A stretch of DNA of 36,837 bases, taken from Rhodanobacter sp. Lineage in GTDB: Bacteria > Pseudomonadota > Gammaproteobacteria > Xanthomonadales > Rhodanobacteraceae. The stretch lies in the NCBI GenBank assembly GCA_022730295.1, contig DZCM01000012.1, positions 1 to 36,837 on the forward strand, given 5' to 3'. A program made the position numbers and the translations under genes. How positions within the stretch are numbered: position 1 is the first letter of the stretch; each line of letters starts with the position of its first letter. Below are positions 19,111-25,922 of the stretch, in pieces. The notes under the pieces were generated by a model. The model searched no databases and had not been told where the DNA came from. It saw only the letters and a program-made list of their open reading frames with translations.

Positions 19111-19917
19111 CTATCGCTTCAATGAAGATGTCAGCGACGGCGCGATGGCCGCGACAATCTCTTCGGCGATGTGGTGGTTGGCGGCGACGAGGTTGCCCGA
19201 TTCCGGCATGCCATCGACGCCCACCATGTTGCAGTAGCGGCCGCCGGCTTCACGCACCAGCAGGCAGCCGGCCGCGATGTCCCACACCTTCAAACCAGTT
19301 TCGAAATAGCCGTCCAAACGTCCGGCCGCGGTCCATGCCATGTCCAGCGCAGCGGAACCGGTGCGGCGAATGTCTTCGGCGCGCTTCAGCAGTTCGCGTG
19401 TCATGTCGAGCTGGGCGTTCAAGTGTTGCCGCTCGCGGTACGGAAAGCCCGTCGCCAGCAATGCACCGTCCAGCGATTCGCGCTTGGCAACGCGGATGCG
19501 GCGATCGTTGAGGAAGGCGCCATCGCCCTTGCTGGCGGTGTAGATTTCATTGCGCAGCGGGTCCAGGATTACCGCGTGCACGGGTTCGCCGTGGTCGAGC
19601 TGCGCAATCGACACCCCGAAGTGCGGGATGCCGCGCAGGTAATTGTGGGTGCCATCCAGCGGGTCGATGGCCCAGCTGAAACGCGCGCCGACTTTGCCGG
19701 ATGCGCCGGTTTCCTCGCCGAGCATCGCGTGGTCGGGGTAGGCGCGGCGCAGCTCCCGGACAATCTCGCGTTCAGCCTGGCGATCGACCTCCGAGGCGAA
19801 ATCGAGGTGGTGTTTCTCGATCACGGCGACGCTGCCGAGGCGGTTCATGTAACGCAGGATCACACTGCCAGCGGCGCGCGCGGCACGGATCGCGGTGGTG
19901 ACGGCAGGTCGAGCCAT
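19111..19917 (-). CDS. suhB: Inositol monophosphatase family protein (SuhB)
   Basis: A 268-residue protein, matching the 267 of E. coli SuhB. Metal and substrate motifs are intact: HLDFASEVDRQAE, GEET (Glu68-69), WAIDPLDGTHNY (Asp85-Thr90) and WDIAAGCLLVREAGG. It hydrolyses inositol-1-phosphate in vitro. In E. coli SuhB is also a Nus factor in rRNA antitermination and ribosome assembly. The ATG at 19917 gives the family N-terminus (MARPAVTTAIRAARAAG); the long upstream ORF is a shadow of trmJ. The leader holds a strong hairpin followed by a T-rich tract, noted separately. It is divergent from trmJ. Confidence 0.94.
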   Translation of the reverse strand: MARPAVTTAIRAARAAGSVILRYMNRLGSVAVIEKHHLDFASEVDRQAEREIVRELRRAYPDHAMLGEETGASGKVGARFSWAIDPLDGTHNYLRGIPHFGVSIAQLDHGEPVHAVILDPLRNEIYTASKGDGAFLNDRRIRVAKRESLDGALLATGFPYRERQHLNAQLDMTRELLKRAEDIRRTGSAALDMAWTAAGRLDGYFETGLKVWDIAAGCLLVREAGGRYCNMVGVDGMPESGNLVAANHHIAEEIVAAIAPSLTSSLKR

Positions 19918-19940
19918 GGCGAAAGGTTTCCGGGAATTTG

Positions 19941-19967
19941 AAAAAGAACGCGCCGCGAGGCGGCGCG
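19941..19967 (-). promoter_or_regulatory. Terminator-like hairpin and boxA-like sequence in the suhB leader
   Basis: Read on the minus strand, CGCGCCGC-CTC-GCGGCGCG forms an 8-bp perfect stem with a three-base loop and is followed at once by TTCTTTTTC, the layout of an intrinsic terminator. It lies 24-50 bases upstream of the suhB ATG. The segment CGTTCTTTTTCA after the stem resembles the Nus boxA consensus (TGCTCTTTAACA) at 8 of 12 positions. A possible -10 (TAAAAT) sits just upstream, with no good -35. Confidence 0.5.
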
Positions 19968-20013
19968 CTGGGCATTTTAGCAGCGCCAGGGCGCGTGGAG
20001 TTATTCTGCAGTG

Positions 20014-20790
20014 ATGAACCAGTCCACCGCCTTCATCCCGCCTGCACCGCAGTCGATCCGCTTCGTGCTGGCGCGCACCTCGCACCCCGGCAACATCGGC
20101 GCGGCCGCGCGCGCCATCCGTACCATGGGCTTCTGGCGACTCGTACTGGTGGCGCCGCAGCGCTATCCCGATCCGCAAGTCGAGGCGATGGCCGCTGGCG
20201 CCGACGACGTGCTCACGCATCTCGTGCAGGCGGCGTCGCTCACCGAGGCGATCACCAGTTGCACCCGGGTCTACGGCTTGTCCGCGCGCCGCCGCGGCGT
20301 GAACTTGCCCGAGCTTGATCCGCGCGCCGCGGTGGCCGAGATCGCGCCGCTCGTGGCCGCGGGCCGCGAGGTCGCCTTGCTGTTCGGCAACGAGCGCTCC
20401 GGCCTCGACAACGATGAATTGTCGGTATGCCAGGCGATGGTGCGGATCCCCAGCGTCGAGGACTTTTCTTCGCTCAATCTTGCGCAGGCGGTGCAAGTGA
20501 TGGCCTGGGAACTGCGCATGGCGATGCTGGGCGAGGTTCCGCCATCGCCGCCGGACCACGATGCGTCGCCCGCTACCGCCGACGAAATGGAGCGTTTCTT
20601 CGAGCACCTGTTCGCGACTTTGCATGCGATCGACTTCCACAAGGGCCGCGCAGCGGTCACGATCGAACAGCGCCTGCGCCGGCTGTTCCACCGAGCGATG
20701 CCCGATGCGCGTGAATTGCGCATCCTGCATGGCGTGCTCGCCGATGCCGAACGCATGGCGCAATTGGCTGGCGCAAAACGCGGGGAGTGA
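20014..20790 (+). CDS. trmJ: tRNA (cytidine/uridine-2'-O-)-methyltransferase TrmJ
   Basis: A 258-residue SPOUT-family enzyme that 2'-O-methylates position 32 of several tRNAs using SAM. Family motifs are plain: FVLARTSHPGNIGAAARAIRTMGF (motif 1 with the catalytic Arg), EVALLFGNERSGLDNDEL (motif 2) and SSLNLAQAVQVMAWELRM (motif 3, forming the trefoil knot). A C-terminal helical extension (about residues 180-250) matches bacterial TrmJ. The frame opens with GTG-ATG at 20011/20014; ATG was chosen. A GGAG lies 10-13 bases upstream. A TTATTCT hexamer-like sequence right before the start could instead be a -10 giving a nearly leaderless mRNA. It is divergent from suhB and convergent with the cupin. 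Confidence 0.94.
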   Translation: MNQSTAFIPPAPQSIRFVLARTSHPGNIGAAARAIRTMGFWRLVLVAPQRYPDPQVEAMAAGADDVLTHLVQAASLTEAITSCTRVYGLSARRRGVNLPELDPRAAVAEIAPLVAAGREVALLFGNERSGLDNDELSVCQAMVRIPSVEDFSSLNLAQAVQVMAWELRMAMLGEVPPSPPDHDASPATADEMERFFEHLFATLHAIDFHKGRAAVTIEQRLRRLFHRAMPDARELRILHGVLADAERMAQLAGAKRGE

Positions 20791-20829
20791 CGAACACGCC
20801 GTGGTTTGGCGTGGCTTGCCGCGAGACGT

Positions 20830-21159
20830 TTACAACGGGCGATCGACCAGCAAGAACGTGCAGCCATCCGGTGAATGCACGTCCAAGTGTTGCGAGCCGG
20901 GCGCCGCGATGCTGGCCCAGCCGGGCGCAAGGGCCTTGCCCGCCACGCGCAATTCGCCTTCCAGCACGTAGATGAATTCCGGCAATTCGTGCGTGTGCGG
21001 CGGGATCCGCGCGCCGGGATCCATCCGCACCAGCTGCATTTCCAGTCCGCCTGCCACCGCGATGTTCTTGACGGACAATCCTGCGGTCAGTGCGGATGCT
21101 TGCCACGGCACATCGGCGCAGTTGGCGCTGAACAGTTCACCTTGCGGCAGTTCGATCAT
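20830..21159 (-). CDS. Small cupin-domain protein
   Basis: A 109-residue single-domain cupin. Motif 1 reads DPGARIPPHTHELPEFIYVLEGELRV, giving the metal ligands H-x-H and Glu of the G(X)5HXH(X)3,4E(X)6G pattern. Motif 2 is shorter, with PGSQHLDVHSPDGCTFL supplying the last His. The protein has no signal peptide. Such proteins are sugar-, anti-sigma- or metal-binding; the substrate cannot be deduced. The ATG at 21159 (MIELPQGEL) is preferred, and MPGNAM at 21174 is the alternative; no clear Shine-Dalgarno favours either. It lies 79 bases downstream of the CNNM gene on the same strand and is convergent with trmJ. Confidence 0.85.
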   Translation of the reverse strand: MIELPQGELFSANCADVPWQASALTAGLSVKNIAVAGGLEMQLVRMDPGARIPPHTHELPEFIYVLEGELRVAGKALAPGWASIAAPGSQHLDVHSPDGCTFLLVDRPL

Positions 21160-21238
21160 GGCATTACCCGGCATGCAGCAACGATGAAGTGGGCAGGCGC
21201 AACTGCTGGCCCGTCCGATCCGGTGCATGGTAACGTGC

Positions 21239-22579
21239 TCACGTCTCGCTGGTTGCTGTCAGCGGCGTGACCAGCACCTTGTCGATGCGGGCGCCATCGC
21301 GATCGACGATCTCGAATTTCAGGCCGTGCCACGCGGTGGTTTCACCGGTGACGGGGATGTGGCCGAACAGTTCGATCAGCATGCCGGCAAGGGTGTGGTA
21401 GTCACCGTCCTTTTCGTTCGGCAACTCTTCCAGATGCAGCAGCTCGCGCAGGTCATCGGCTGGCAGCGAACCATCCAGCAGCCAGCTGCCATCTTCGCGG
21501 CGCACGGCCATTTCGTCTTTCGCGGGGGTGCTGTCGTCGCTGCGGGCGCCGCGTCCGACCACCGCATTCAGCACGTCGTTGGCGGTGGCGAGACCCACGA
21601 TCTCGCCGTACTCGTCCACCACCAGTGCGAACGGTGATTCCGCATCGCGGAATTCGCCAAGCAGGTCCAGTGCACGTGTGGTCGCCGGGACAAACAAGGG
21701 CTTGGCCAGTTTGCGGAAAAGGTCGATGCGCGGCGTGCCCGCGTTCGCGCTGTGGGGGTCCTTGGCCAGCGCCTGCATCACGCGCTTGACCTCCAGCACG
21801 CCGAGTACTTCATCCTCGCTTTCGCGATACACGGGATAGCGCGAGTAGGGCGTCTCGCGCAACGTCGCCAGGTTTTCGGCGAGCGGTGCCGCGGTGTCCA
21901 GCCAGGCGATGCGCGGGCGCGGGGTCATTACACTGTCGATCGTGCGGTCGCCCAGCCGCAGCACACGGTTGACCATGTTGCGTTCATCCGCGTCCAGCAC
22001 GCCCTGTTCGGCACCGTCGGCGACCAGTATGCGGATTTCTTCCTCGCTGATCTTTTCGCGCCGGAAGCGGTGCAAGCGCAGCACCCGCAGGATCATGTCG
22101 GTCAGGATGTTCAGGACCCATACGAATGGGGCCAGCAACCACGACATTACTTGCATGGGCACGGCCACCGCCTGCGCGATGCGCTCGGGCGCGGCCAGCG
22201 CCGCGCGCTTGGGCACCAATTCGCCCACGACGATGTTGATCAGGGTGACCAGCACGAAGCCCAGCACCAACCCGATCACCAGCGAAGCGTGCGCGGGGAC
22301 AGGCAGGCCGGCGGCGATGATCCATTGGCGGATGGTGTCGCTGATGGCGGCACCGGTGGCGGCACCGGTGACCAAAGTTATCAGGGTAATGCCGACCTGC
22401 ACCGTGGACAGGAAGCGGTCCGGGTGCCGGGCCAGGCGCAACGCTATCTGGGCGCGCGTACTGGTGCGCGCCATGTAGCGCAGGCGGCTCTTGCGCGCGG
22501 CGATCAGCGCGATTTCGGCGAGCGCGAAGCAGGCGTTGCCCAAGGCCAGCAGCAGCACCAGGCCAAGATCGGTCAGCAT
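21239..22579 (-). CDS. CNNM/CorC family transporter (hemolysin-like) with DUF21, CBS and CorC_HlyC domains
   Basis: A 446-residue inner-membrane protein. The DUF21/CNNM transmembrane domain covers about residues 1-190 (LGNACFALAEIALIAARKSRLR, FLSTVQVGITLITLVTGAATG, INIVVGELVPKRAAL). A CBS pair follows at about 215-345 (IDSVMTPRPRIAWLD, YSRYPVYRESEDEVLGVLEVKRV, FALVVDEYGEIVGLATANDVLNAVVG). A C-terminal CorC_HlyC domain (about 360-440) contains DGSWLLDGSLPADDLRELL and LAGMLIELFGHIPVTGE. Relatives are Na+-coupled Mg2+ exporters or Mg/Co resistance proteins; hemolysin is an old label. The ATG at 22579 starts at the first membrane helix. It is divergent from the DUF47 gene. Confidence 0.92.
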   Translation of the reverse strand: MLTDLGLVLLLALGNACFALAEIALIAARKSRLRYMARTSTRAQIALRLARHPDRFLSTVQVGITLITLVTGAATGAAISDTIRQWIIAAGLPVPAHASLVIGLVLGFVLVTLINIVVGELVPKRAALAAPERIAQAVAVPMQVMSWLLAPFVWVLNILTDMILRVLRLHRFRREKISEEEIRILVADGAEQGVLDADERNMVNRVLRLGDRTIDSVMTPRPRIAWLDTAAPLAENLATLRETPYSRYPVYRESEDEVLGVLEVKRVMQALAKDPHSANAGTPRIDLFRKLAKPLFVPATTRALDLLGEFRDAESPFALVVDEYGEIVGLATANDVLNAVVGRGARSDDSTPAKDEMAVRREDGSWLLDGSLPADDLRELLHLEELPNEKDGDYHTLAGMLIELFGHIPVTGETTAWHGLKFEIVDRDGARIDKVLVTPLTATSET

Positions 22580-22693
22580 CGGGGCCGCGGGTCGGGGTCC
22601 ATGGACCGAGTCTAGCAGTCCGGCGCCGGATTGCTTCGGGCCGGGCGCCTGCTCGTGTACCCTTTGAAAGGTTACCGGCAGGAATCGACGCGC

Positions 22694-23323
22694 ATGTTCT
22701 CGTTGCAAACGATGTTCGGCAAGGGCGACCGCTTCTACACCCTGCTGGAATCCAGCGCGGGCGCAGCCCGCGATAGTGCCAAGGCCTTGCAGGCATTGCT
22801 GGAAGCCCACGGCGAGCCGTTGCTGCTGGATGGCTTCCGCGCTGCCCGCAGGCGCGAAAAGGAGCTGGCCGCGCAGATCAGCGAGGCGCTGGTCAACACC
22901 TTTGTCACCGCGCTGGATCGCGAGGACATCGAGGCCATGTCCTCGGCCTTGTACCGGATCCCCAAGACCATCGAGAAGTTCGCCGAGCGCTACGTGATCG
23001 TGGCCAAGCGCGTCGAAGGCATTGACTTCATCTCGCGCGCCAGCCTGCTGATGAGCGCCACCGAAGGCGTGTCCGAGATGGTGGCGGAACTGCGCAACGG
23101 CATGAATATTGGCCGGATGCGCAAGTTGCAGGACCGGTTGCAGGCGGTCGAATCGGAAGCCGACCGGCTGCTGCTGGAGCCCTACCGCAGCTTGTACCTC
23201 GGCAGCGACGATCCAATCCGCATGATGCTGGCGAAGGACCTGTTCGAGCTGATGGAGAAAGCCATTGACCGCTGCCGCGATGTGGGCAATGTGATCTATT
23301 CGATCGTGTTGAAGAATTCATGA
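22694..23323 (+). CDS. DUF47 (PhoU-like) accessory protein of the PiT transporter
   Basis: A 209-residue cytoplasmic all-helical protein (MFSLQTMFGKGDRFYTLLESSA) of the DUF47/PhoU_div family, related to PhoU. Conserved acidic helices such as LVNTFVTALDREDIEAMSSAL and ESEADRLL are typical and in relatives bind metal clusters. DUF47 genes are almost always paired with a PiT-family phosphate transporter and are thought to modulate its activity. Here pit follows on the same strand after 253 bases. The ATG at 22694 is chosen because the protein then matches the family N-terminus; the 63-base extension in the ORF track is not conserved-looking. It is divergent from the CNNM gene. Confidence 0.88.
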   Translation: MFSLQTMFGKGDRFYTLLESSAGAARDSAKALQALLEAHGEPLLLDGFRAARRREKELAAQISEALVNTFVTALDREDIEAMSSALYRIPKTIEKFAERYVIVAKRVEGIDFISRASLLMSATEGVSEMVAELRNGMNIGRMRKLQDRLQAVESEADRLLLEPYRSLYLGSDDPIRMMLAKDLFELMEKAIDRCRDVGNVIYSIVLKNS

Positions 23324-23374
23324 GACGAGGACAAGGGATCGGGGAGCGGGGCCGGCCGGGATACACGGCCGATC

Positions 23375-23505
23375 ACCCCCTTCCACAGGAAGGGGGTCGA
23401 CGCGAAGCGGCGGGGGGATGCGATTCACCGCGCAGCGGCGGGAATGGCGCGAGTGTGCGAAGAGCCATCCCCCTCAATCCCCCTTCGCAAGCGAAGGGGG
23501 AAGTC
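23375..23505. repeat. REP-like element, locus B (two hairpins)
   Basis: The first hairpin is CCCCCTTCC-ACA-GGAAGGGGG (23376-23396), followed by TCGACGCGAAGCGGCGGGGGGATG. The second is CCCCCTTCGC-AA-GCGAAGGGGG (23479-23500), preceded by GCCATCCCCCTCAAT. The two GGGGGATG / CCATCCCCC edges face each other, as in paired inverted REP units. It fills most of the gap between the DUF47 gene and pit. Confidence 0.75.
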
Positions 23506-23576
23506 AAACAAGTGTTCCCGGCGCGGTCTGCGTTCGAGTTCCGCATCCCGAGTGGCGGATCACGAGTTCCGATCCA

Positions 23577-24701
23577 ATGAGCCTCGGCCTGCTCATTGCC
23601 GTCATCGTGATCGCGTTGGTGTTCACCTACATCAACGGATTCCACGACACCGCCAATTCGATTGCCACGGTGGTGGCGACCAAGGTGCTGACGCCCGGGC
23701 AGGCCGTGTTGCTGGCGGCGGGTACCAATCTTGCCGGCGCGTTGCTGGGGTCGGCGGTTGCAGTGACGATCGCCACCGGGCTGATCAACGCCGGCGTGCT
23801 GCAGGTCGGTGGCGAAGTATTGGTTTGCGCGCTGGTGGGCGCCACGATCTGGAACCTGATCACGTGGTGGTTGGGGCTGCCTTCGTCCTCGTCGCACGGG
23901 TTGATCGGTGGCTTGTGCGGCGCGGCGTTTGCCGCGTCGGACGGCAATTTCGCCTCGATCATCTGGGCCACCGATCCGAATCATTGGTGGCGCGGCGGCG
24001 GCGTGATCCCGAAAGTCGTGGTGCCGATGGTGGCCTCGCCGATCGGCGGCTTCGTCCTCGGTATCCTGGTGATGGGCCTGCTGCTGGGCCTGTTCACCTG
24101 GTTCGCCAATCGTGCCGGGTTCCTGCGGCGTTTCGGCCGCACGCCGTTCGTGAACATGTTCTTTGGCAAGGCGCAGCTGTTGTCGGCGGCGGCGTTGGGC
24201 GTGTCGCACGGCATGAACGATGCACAAAAATCCATGGGTATCATCGCCTTGGCACTTGCCAGCGCGACCGCCTCGCACAACTTCGACCATGTGCCGGAAT
24301 GGCTGCACTTCCTGCGCATCTACGACGCCGGAGGACATTTTCCGATTCCGGTGTGGGTAAAAGTGCTGTGTGCGCTGGTGATGGCGGCCGGCACCGCGGG
24401 CGGCGGCTGGCGCATCATCAAGACGCTGGGCCACAAGCTGGTGAAGCTGCATCCGATCAACGGATTTGCCGCGGAAACCGGCGGAGCCGCGGTCATCATT
24501 GCGTGCTCGGTGTTCGGGCTTCCGGTTTCGACCACCCACGTGATCTCGTCCTCGATCATGGGCGTGGGTGCGGCCAAACGCTTCAGTGCCGTGCGCTGGA
24601 GCGTGGTCGAACGCATGGTGTGGTCGTGGATCCTGACCTTGCCGGTCAGCGCGTTCATGGCGTGGCTGCTGGTGGAAGTGTCGCAGCGCCTCTGGAAGTA
24701 A
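23577..24701 (+). CDS. pit: PiT-family inorganic phosphate transporter
   Basis: A 374-residue polytopic inner-membrane protein with the duplicated PHO4 signature: GFHDTANSIATVVATKVL near residue 20 and SHGMNDAQKSMGIIALA near residue 215. It has about ten helices around a central hydrophilic loop. Also typical are SSSSHGLIGGLCGAA and the C-terminal PVSTTHVISSSIMGVG. It imports phosphate, often as a metal-phosphate complex, driven by H+ or Na+. The ATG at 23577 gives MSLGLLIAVIVIALVF, an immediate first helix; the long ORF upstream runs through a REP element. It is paired with the DUF47 gene, with the REP element between the two. Confidence 0.94.
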   Translation: MSLGLLIAVIVIALVFTYINGFHDTANSIATVVATKVLTPGQAVLLAAGTNLAGALLGSAVAVTIATGLINAGVLQVGGEVLVCALVGATIWNLITWWLGLPSSSSHGLIGGLCGAAFAASDGNFASIIWATDPNHWWRGGGVIPKVVVPMVASPIGGFVLGILVMGLLLGLFTWFANRAGFLRRFGRTPFVNMFFGKAQLLSAAALGVSHGMNDAQKSMGIIALALASATASHNFDHVPEWLHFLRIYDAGGHFPIPVWVKVLCALVMAAGTAGGGWRIIKTLGHKLVKLHPINGFAAETGGAAVIIACSVFGLPVSTTHVISSSIMGVGAAKRFSAVRWSVVERMVWSWILTLPVSAFMAWLLVEVSQRLWK

Positions 24702-24752
24702 TCGTCGCGATACACTGCCAAGGTGGCGACCACTGTGTTCCATGAGGCTCCC

Positions 24753-25688
24753 GTGCCCGACGACAACAAACTGGTCGTCGCGATTTCCTCGCGCGCGCTG
24801 TTTGACCTGACCGAGTCGCACGCGCTGTTCGAGCGCGAGGGACTGGATGCCTACCGCGAATACCAGATCGCGCACGAGAATGACGTGTTGCAACCCGGTG
24901 TCGCCTTTCCGGTCGTGCAAAAACTGCTGGCCTTGAACCGGCCGGAACCCGACGTGCCCTATGTCGAGGTCATCCTGCTGTCGCGCAACTCAGGCGATAC
25001 CGGCCTGCGCATATTCAATTCGATCCAGCACCACGGACTGGCCATCAGCCGCGCGGCGTTCACCTCGGGCGAGGCGACCAGCGAATACATCGCGCCGTTC
25101 GGCGTGGATCTGTTTCTTTCCGCCAACGCCGAAAATGTTGCGCGGGCGCTGAATTCGGGCGTGGCCGCGGCGACGATCCTGCCCTCGCAGGTGCATGACT
25201 CGCATCCCGGGCAATTGCGCATCGCCTTCGATGGCGACGCGGTGATCTTCAGTGATGAATCCGAACGCGTGTCGCAGGAGCAGGGCCTCGACGCCTTCCA
25301 TCGCAACGAAGTTGAGCACGCCGACGAGCCGCTCTCGGGTGGCCCGTTTCGCAACTTCCTCGCCGCACTGCACCGCTTGCAGGCGGCTTTCCCGCCCGAC
25401 GATGCGCCAATCCGCACCGCCCTGGTCACCGCGCGTTCGGCGCCCGCGCACAAGCGCGTGATCCTGACCCTGCGCCAGTGGGGCGTGCGCATCGACGAGG
25501 CATTGTTTCTTGGTGGCCGCGACAAGGGGCCGTTCCTCGAAGCCTTCGGCGCGGATCTGTTCTTCGACGATTCGCCGGTGAATGTCGAATCGGCACGCAA
25601 GCATGTGGCGACGGGGCATGTGCCGCATGGGGTTTCCAACAGGCGGGACCCGGGACCCGGGACCCGGCACCCGAAGTCCTCACGCTGA
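24753..25688 (+). CDS. Cytosolic 5'-nucleotidase-like protein (5_nucleotid family, PF06189 type)
   Basis: A 311-residue cytoplasmic protein resembling cytosolic 5'-nucleotidase I: KLVVAISSRALFDLTESHALFE at the N-terminus, VEVILLSRNSGDTGLRIFNSI, FGVDLFLSANAENVARAL, RIAFDGDAVIFSDESERV (the HAD-type DxD/S region) and GGRDKGPFLEAFGADLFFDDS. It should dephosphorylate nucleoside monophosphates. No ATG is available. GTG at 24753 has a TGAGG Shine-Dalgarno five bases upstream and gives MPDDNKLVV; GTG at 24723 is the alternative. A GATACACT sequence at 24708 may be its -10. The last 15 or so codons consist of a 7-bp tandem repeat and look acquired rather than conserved. Confidence 0.82.
   Translation: MPDDNKLVVAISSRALFDLTESHALFEREGLDAYREYQIAHENDVLQPGVAFPVVQKLLALNRPEPDVPYVEVILLSRNSGDTGLRIFNSIQHHGLAISRAAFTSGEATSEYIAPFGVDLFLSANAENVARALNSGVAAATILPSQVHDSHPGQLRIAFDGDAVIFSDESERVSQEQGLDAFHRNEVEHADEPLSGGPFRNFLAALHRLQAAFPPDDAPIRTALVTARSAPAHKRVILTLRQWGVRIDEALFLGGRDKGPFLEAFGADLFFDDSPVNVESARKHVATGHVPHGVSNRRDPGPGTRHPKSSR
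25644..25671 (+). repeat. Tandem heptamer CGGGACC, four copies, in the 3' end of a gene
   Basis: Three perfect copies of CGGGACC and a fourth with one change (CGGCACC), lying inside the C-terminal coding region of the 5'-nucleotidase. Seven is not a multiple of three, so gain or loss of a unit would change the protein tail. Confidence 0.85.
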
Positions 25689-25754
25689 ACCGCGCCGGCA
25701 GCCCGGCGCAGCGCGCTGGGTTTCCCGTCGCGATTGCGGGCGCAGCGCGCTTGT

Positions 25755-25858
25755 CTTCCCCCTTCGGAACGAAGGGGGATTGAGGGGGATGGCTTTTCAC
25801 CGAGGCGGTCGGCGTCCCGCCGCGCCTGCGGCGCGACCTCCTTCCTGCGAAAGGAGGT
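25755..25858. repeat. REP-like element, locus C
   Basis: CCCCCTTCG-GAA-CGAAGGGGG (25758-25778) is followed by ATTGAGGGGGATGGCTTTT, the reverse complement of the right half of locus B. A GC-rich CCGCGCCTGCGGCGCGAC segment follows, and then a second hairpin ACCTCCTT / AAGGAGGT (25836-25858). It lies between the 5'-nucleotidase and the acyl-CoA dehydrogenase genes and is flanked on both sides by heptamer tracts. Confidence 0.75.
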
Positions 25859-25863
25859 GCGCC

Positions 25864-25884
25864 CGAGTCCCGAGTCCCGAGTCC
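25864..25884 (+). repeat. Tandem heptamer CGAGTCC, three copies
   Basis: Three perfect copies of CGAGTCC directly upstream of a likely -10 hexamer of the acyl-CoA dehydrogenase gene. The unit differs from the CGGGACC tract at 25644 but is of the same length and base style. Confidence 0.85.
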
Positions 25885-25887
25885 CGA

Positions 25888-25893
25888 TACAAT
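25888..25893 (+). promoter_or_regulatory. Possible -10 element of the acyl-CoA dehydrogenase gene
   Basis: TACAAT in the context GATACAATAAG, 29 bases before the ATG at 25923. The spacer and -35 position would fall in the heptamer tract, where no TTGACA-like hexamer is visible. Confidence 0.35.
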
Positions 25894-25922
25894 AAGCGGC
25901 TGCCTTTGATCATGGATCCGCC

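Noticed and set aside
19918-20763. N-terminal extension of the suhB ORF across trmJ
   Set aside because: The family length and N-terminus fit the ATG at 19917; the extension is antisense to trmJ.
23418-23576. Upstream extension of the pit ORF to 23418
   Set aside because: The extension translates a REP-like hairpin element and would put a hydrophilic Pro/Arg-rich tail before the first membrane helix.
25755-25858. Considered as a CRISPR or IS end because of repeated hairpins
   Set aside because: There is no regular repeat-spacer spacing, no cas genes and no transposase; modules match REP-like elements elsewhere in the window.
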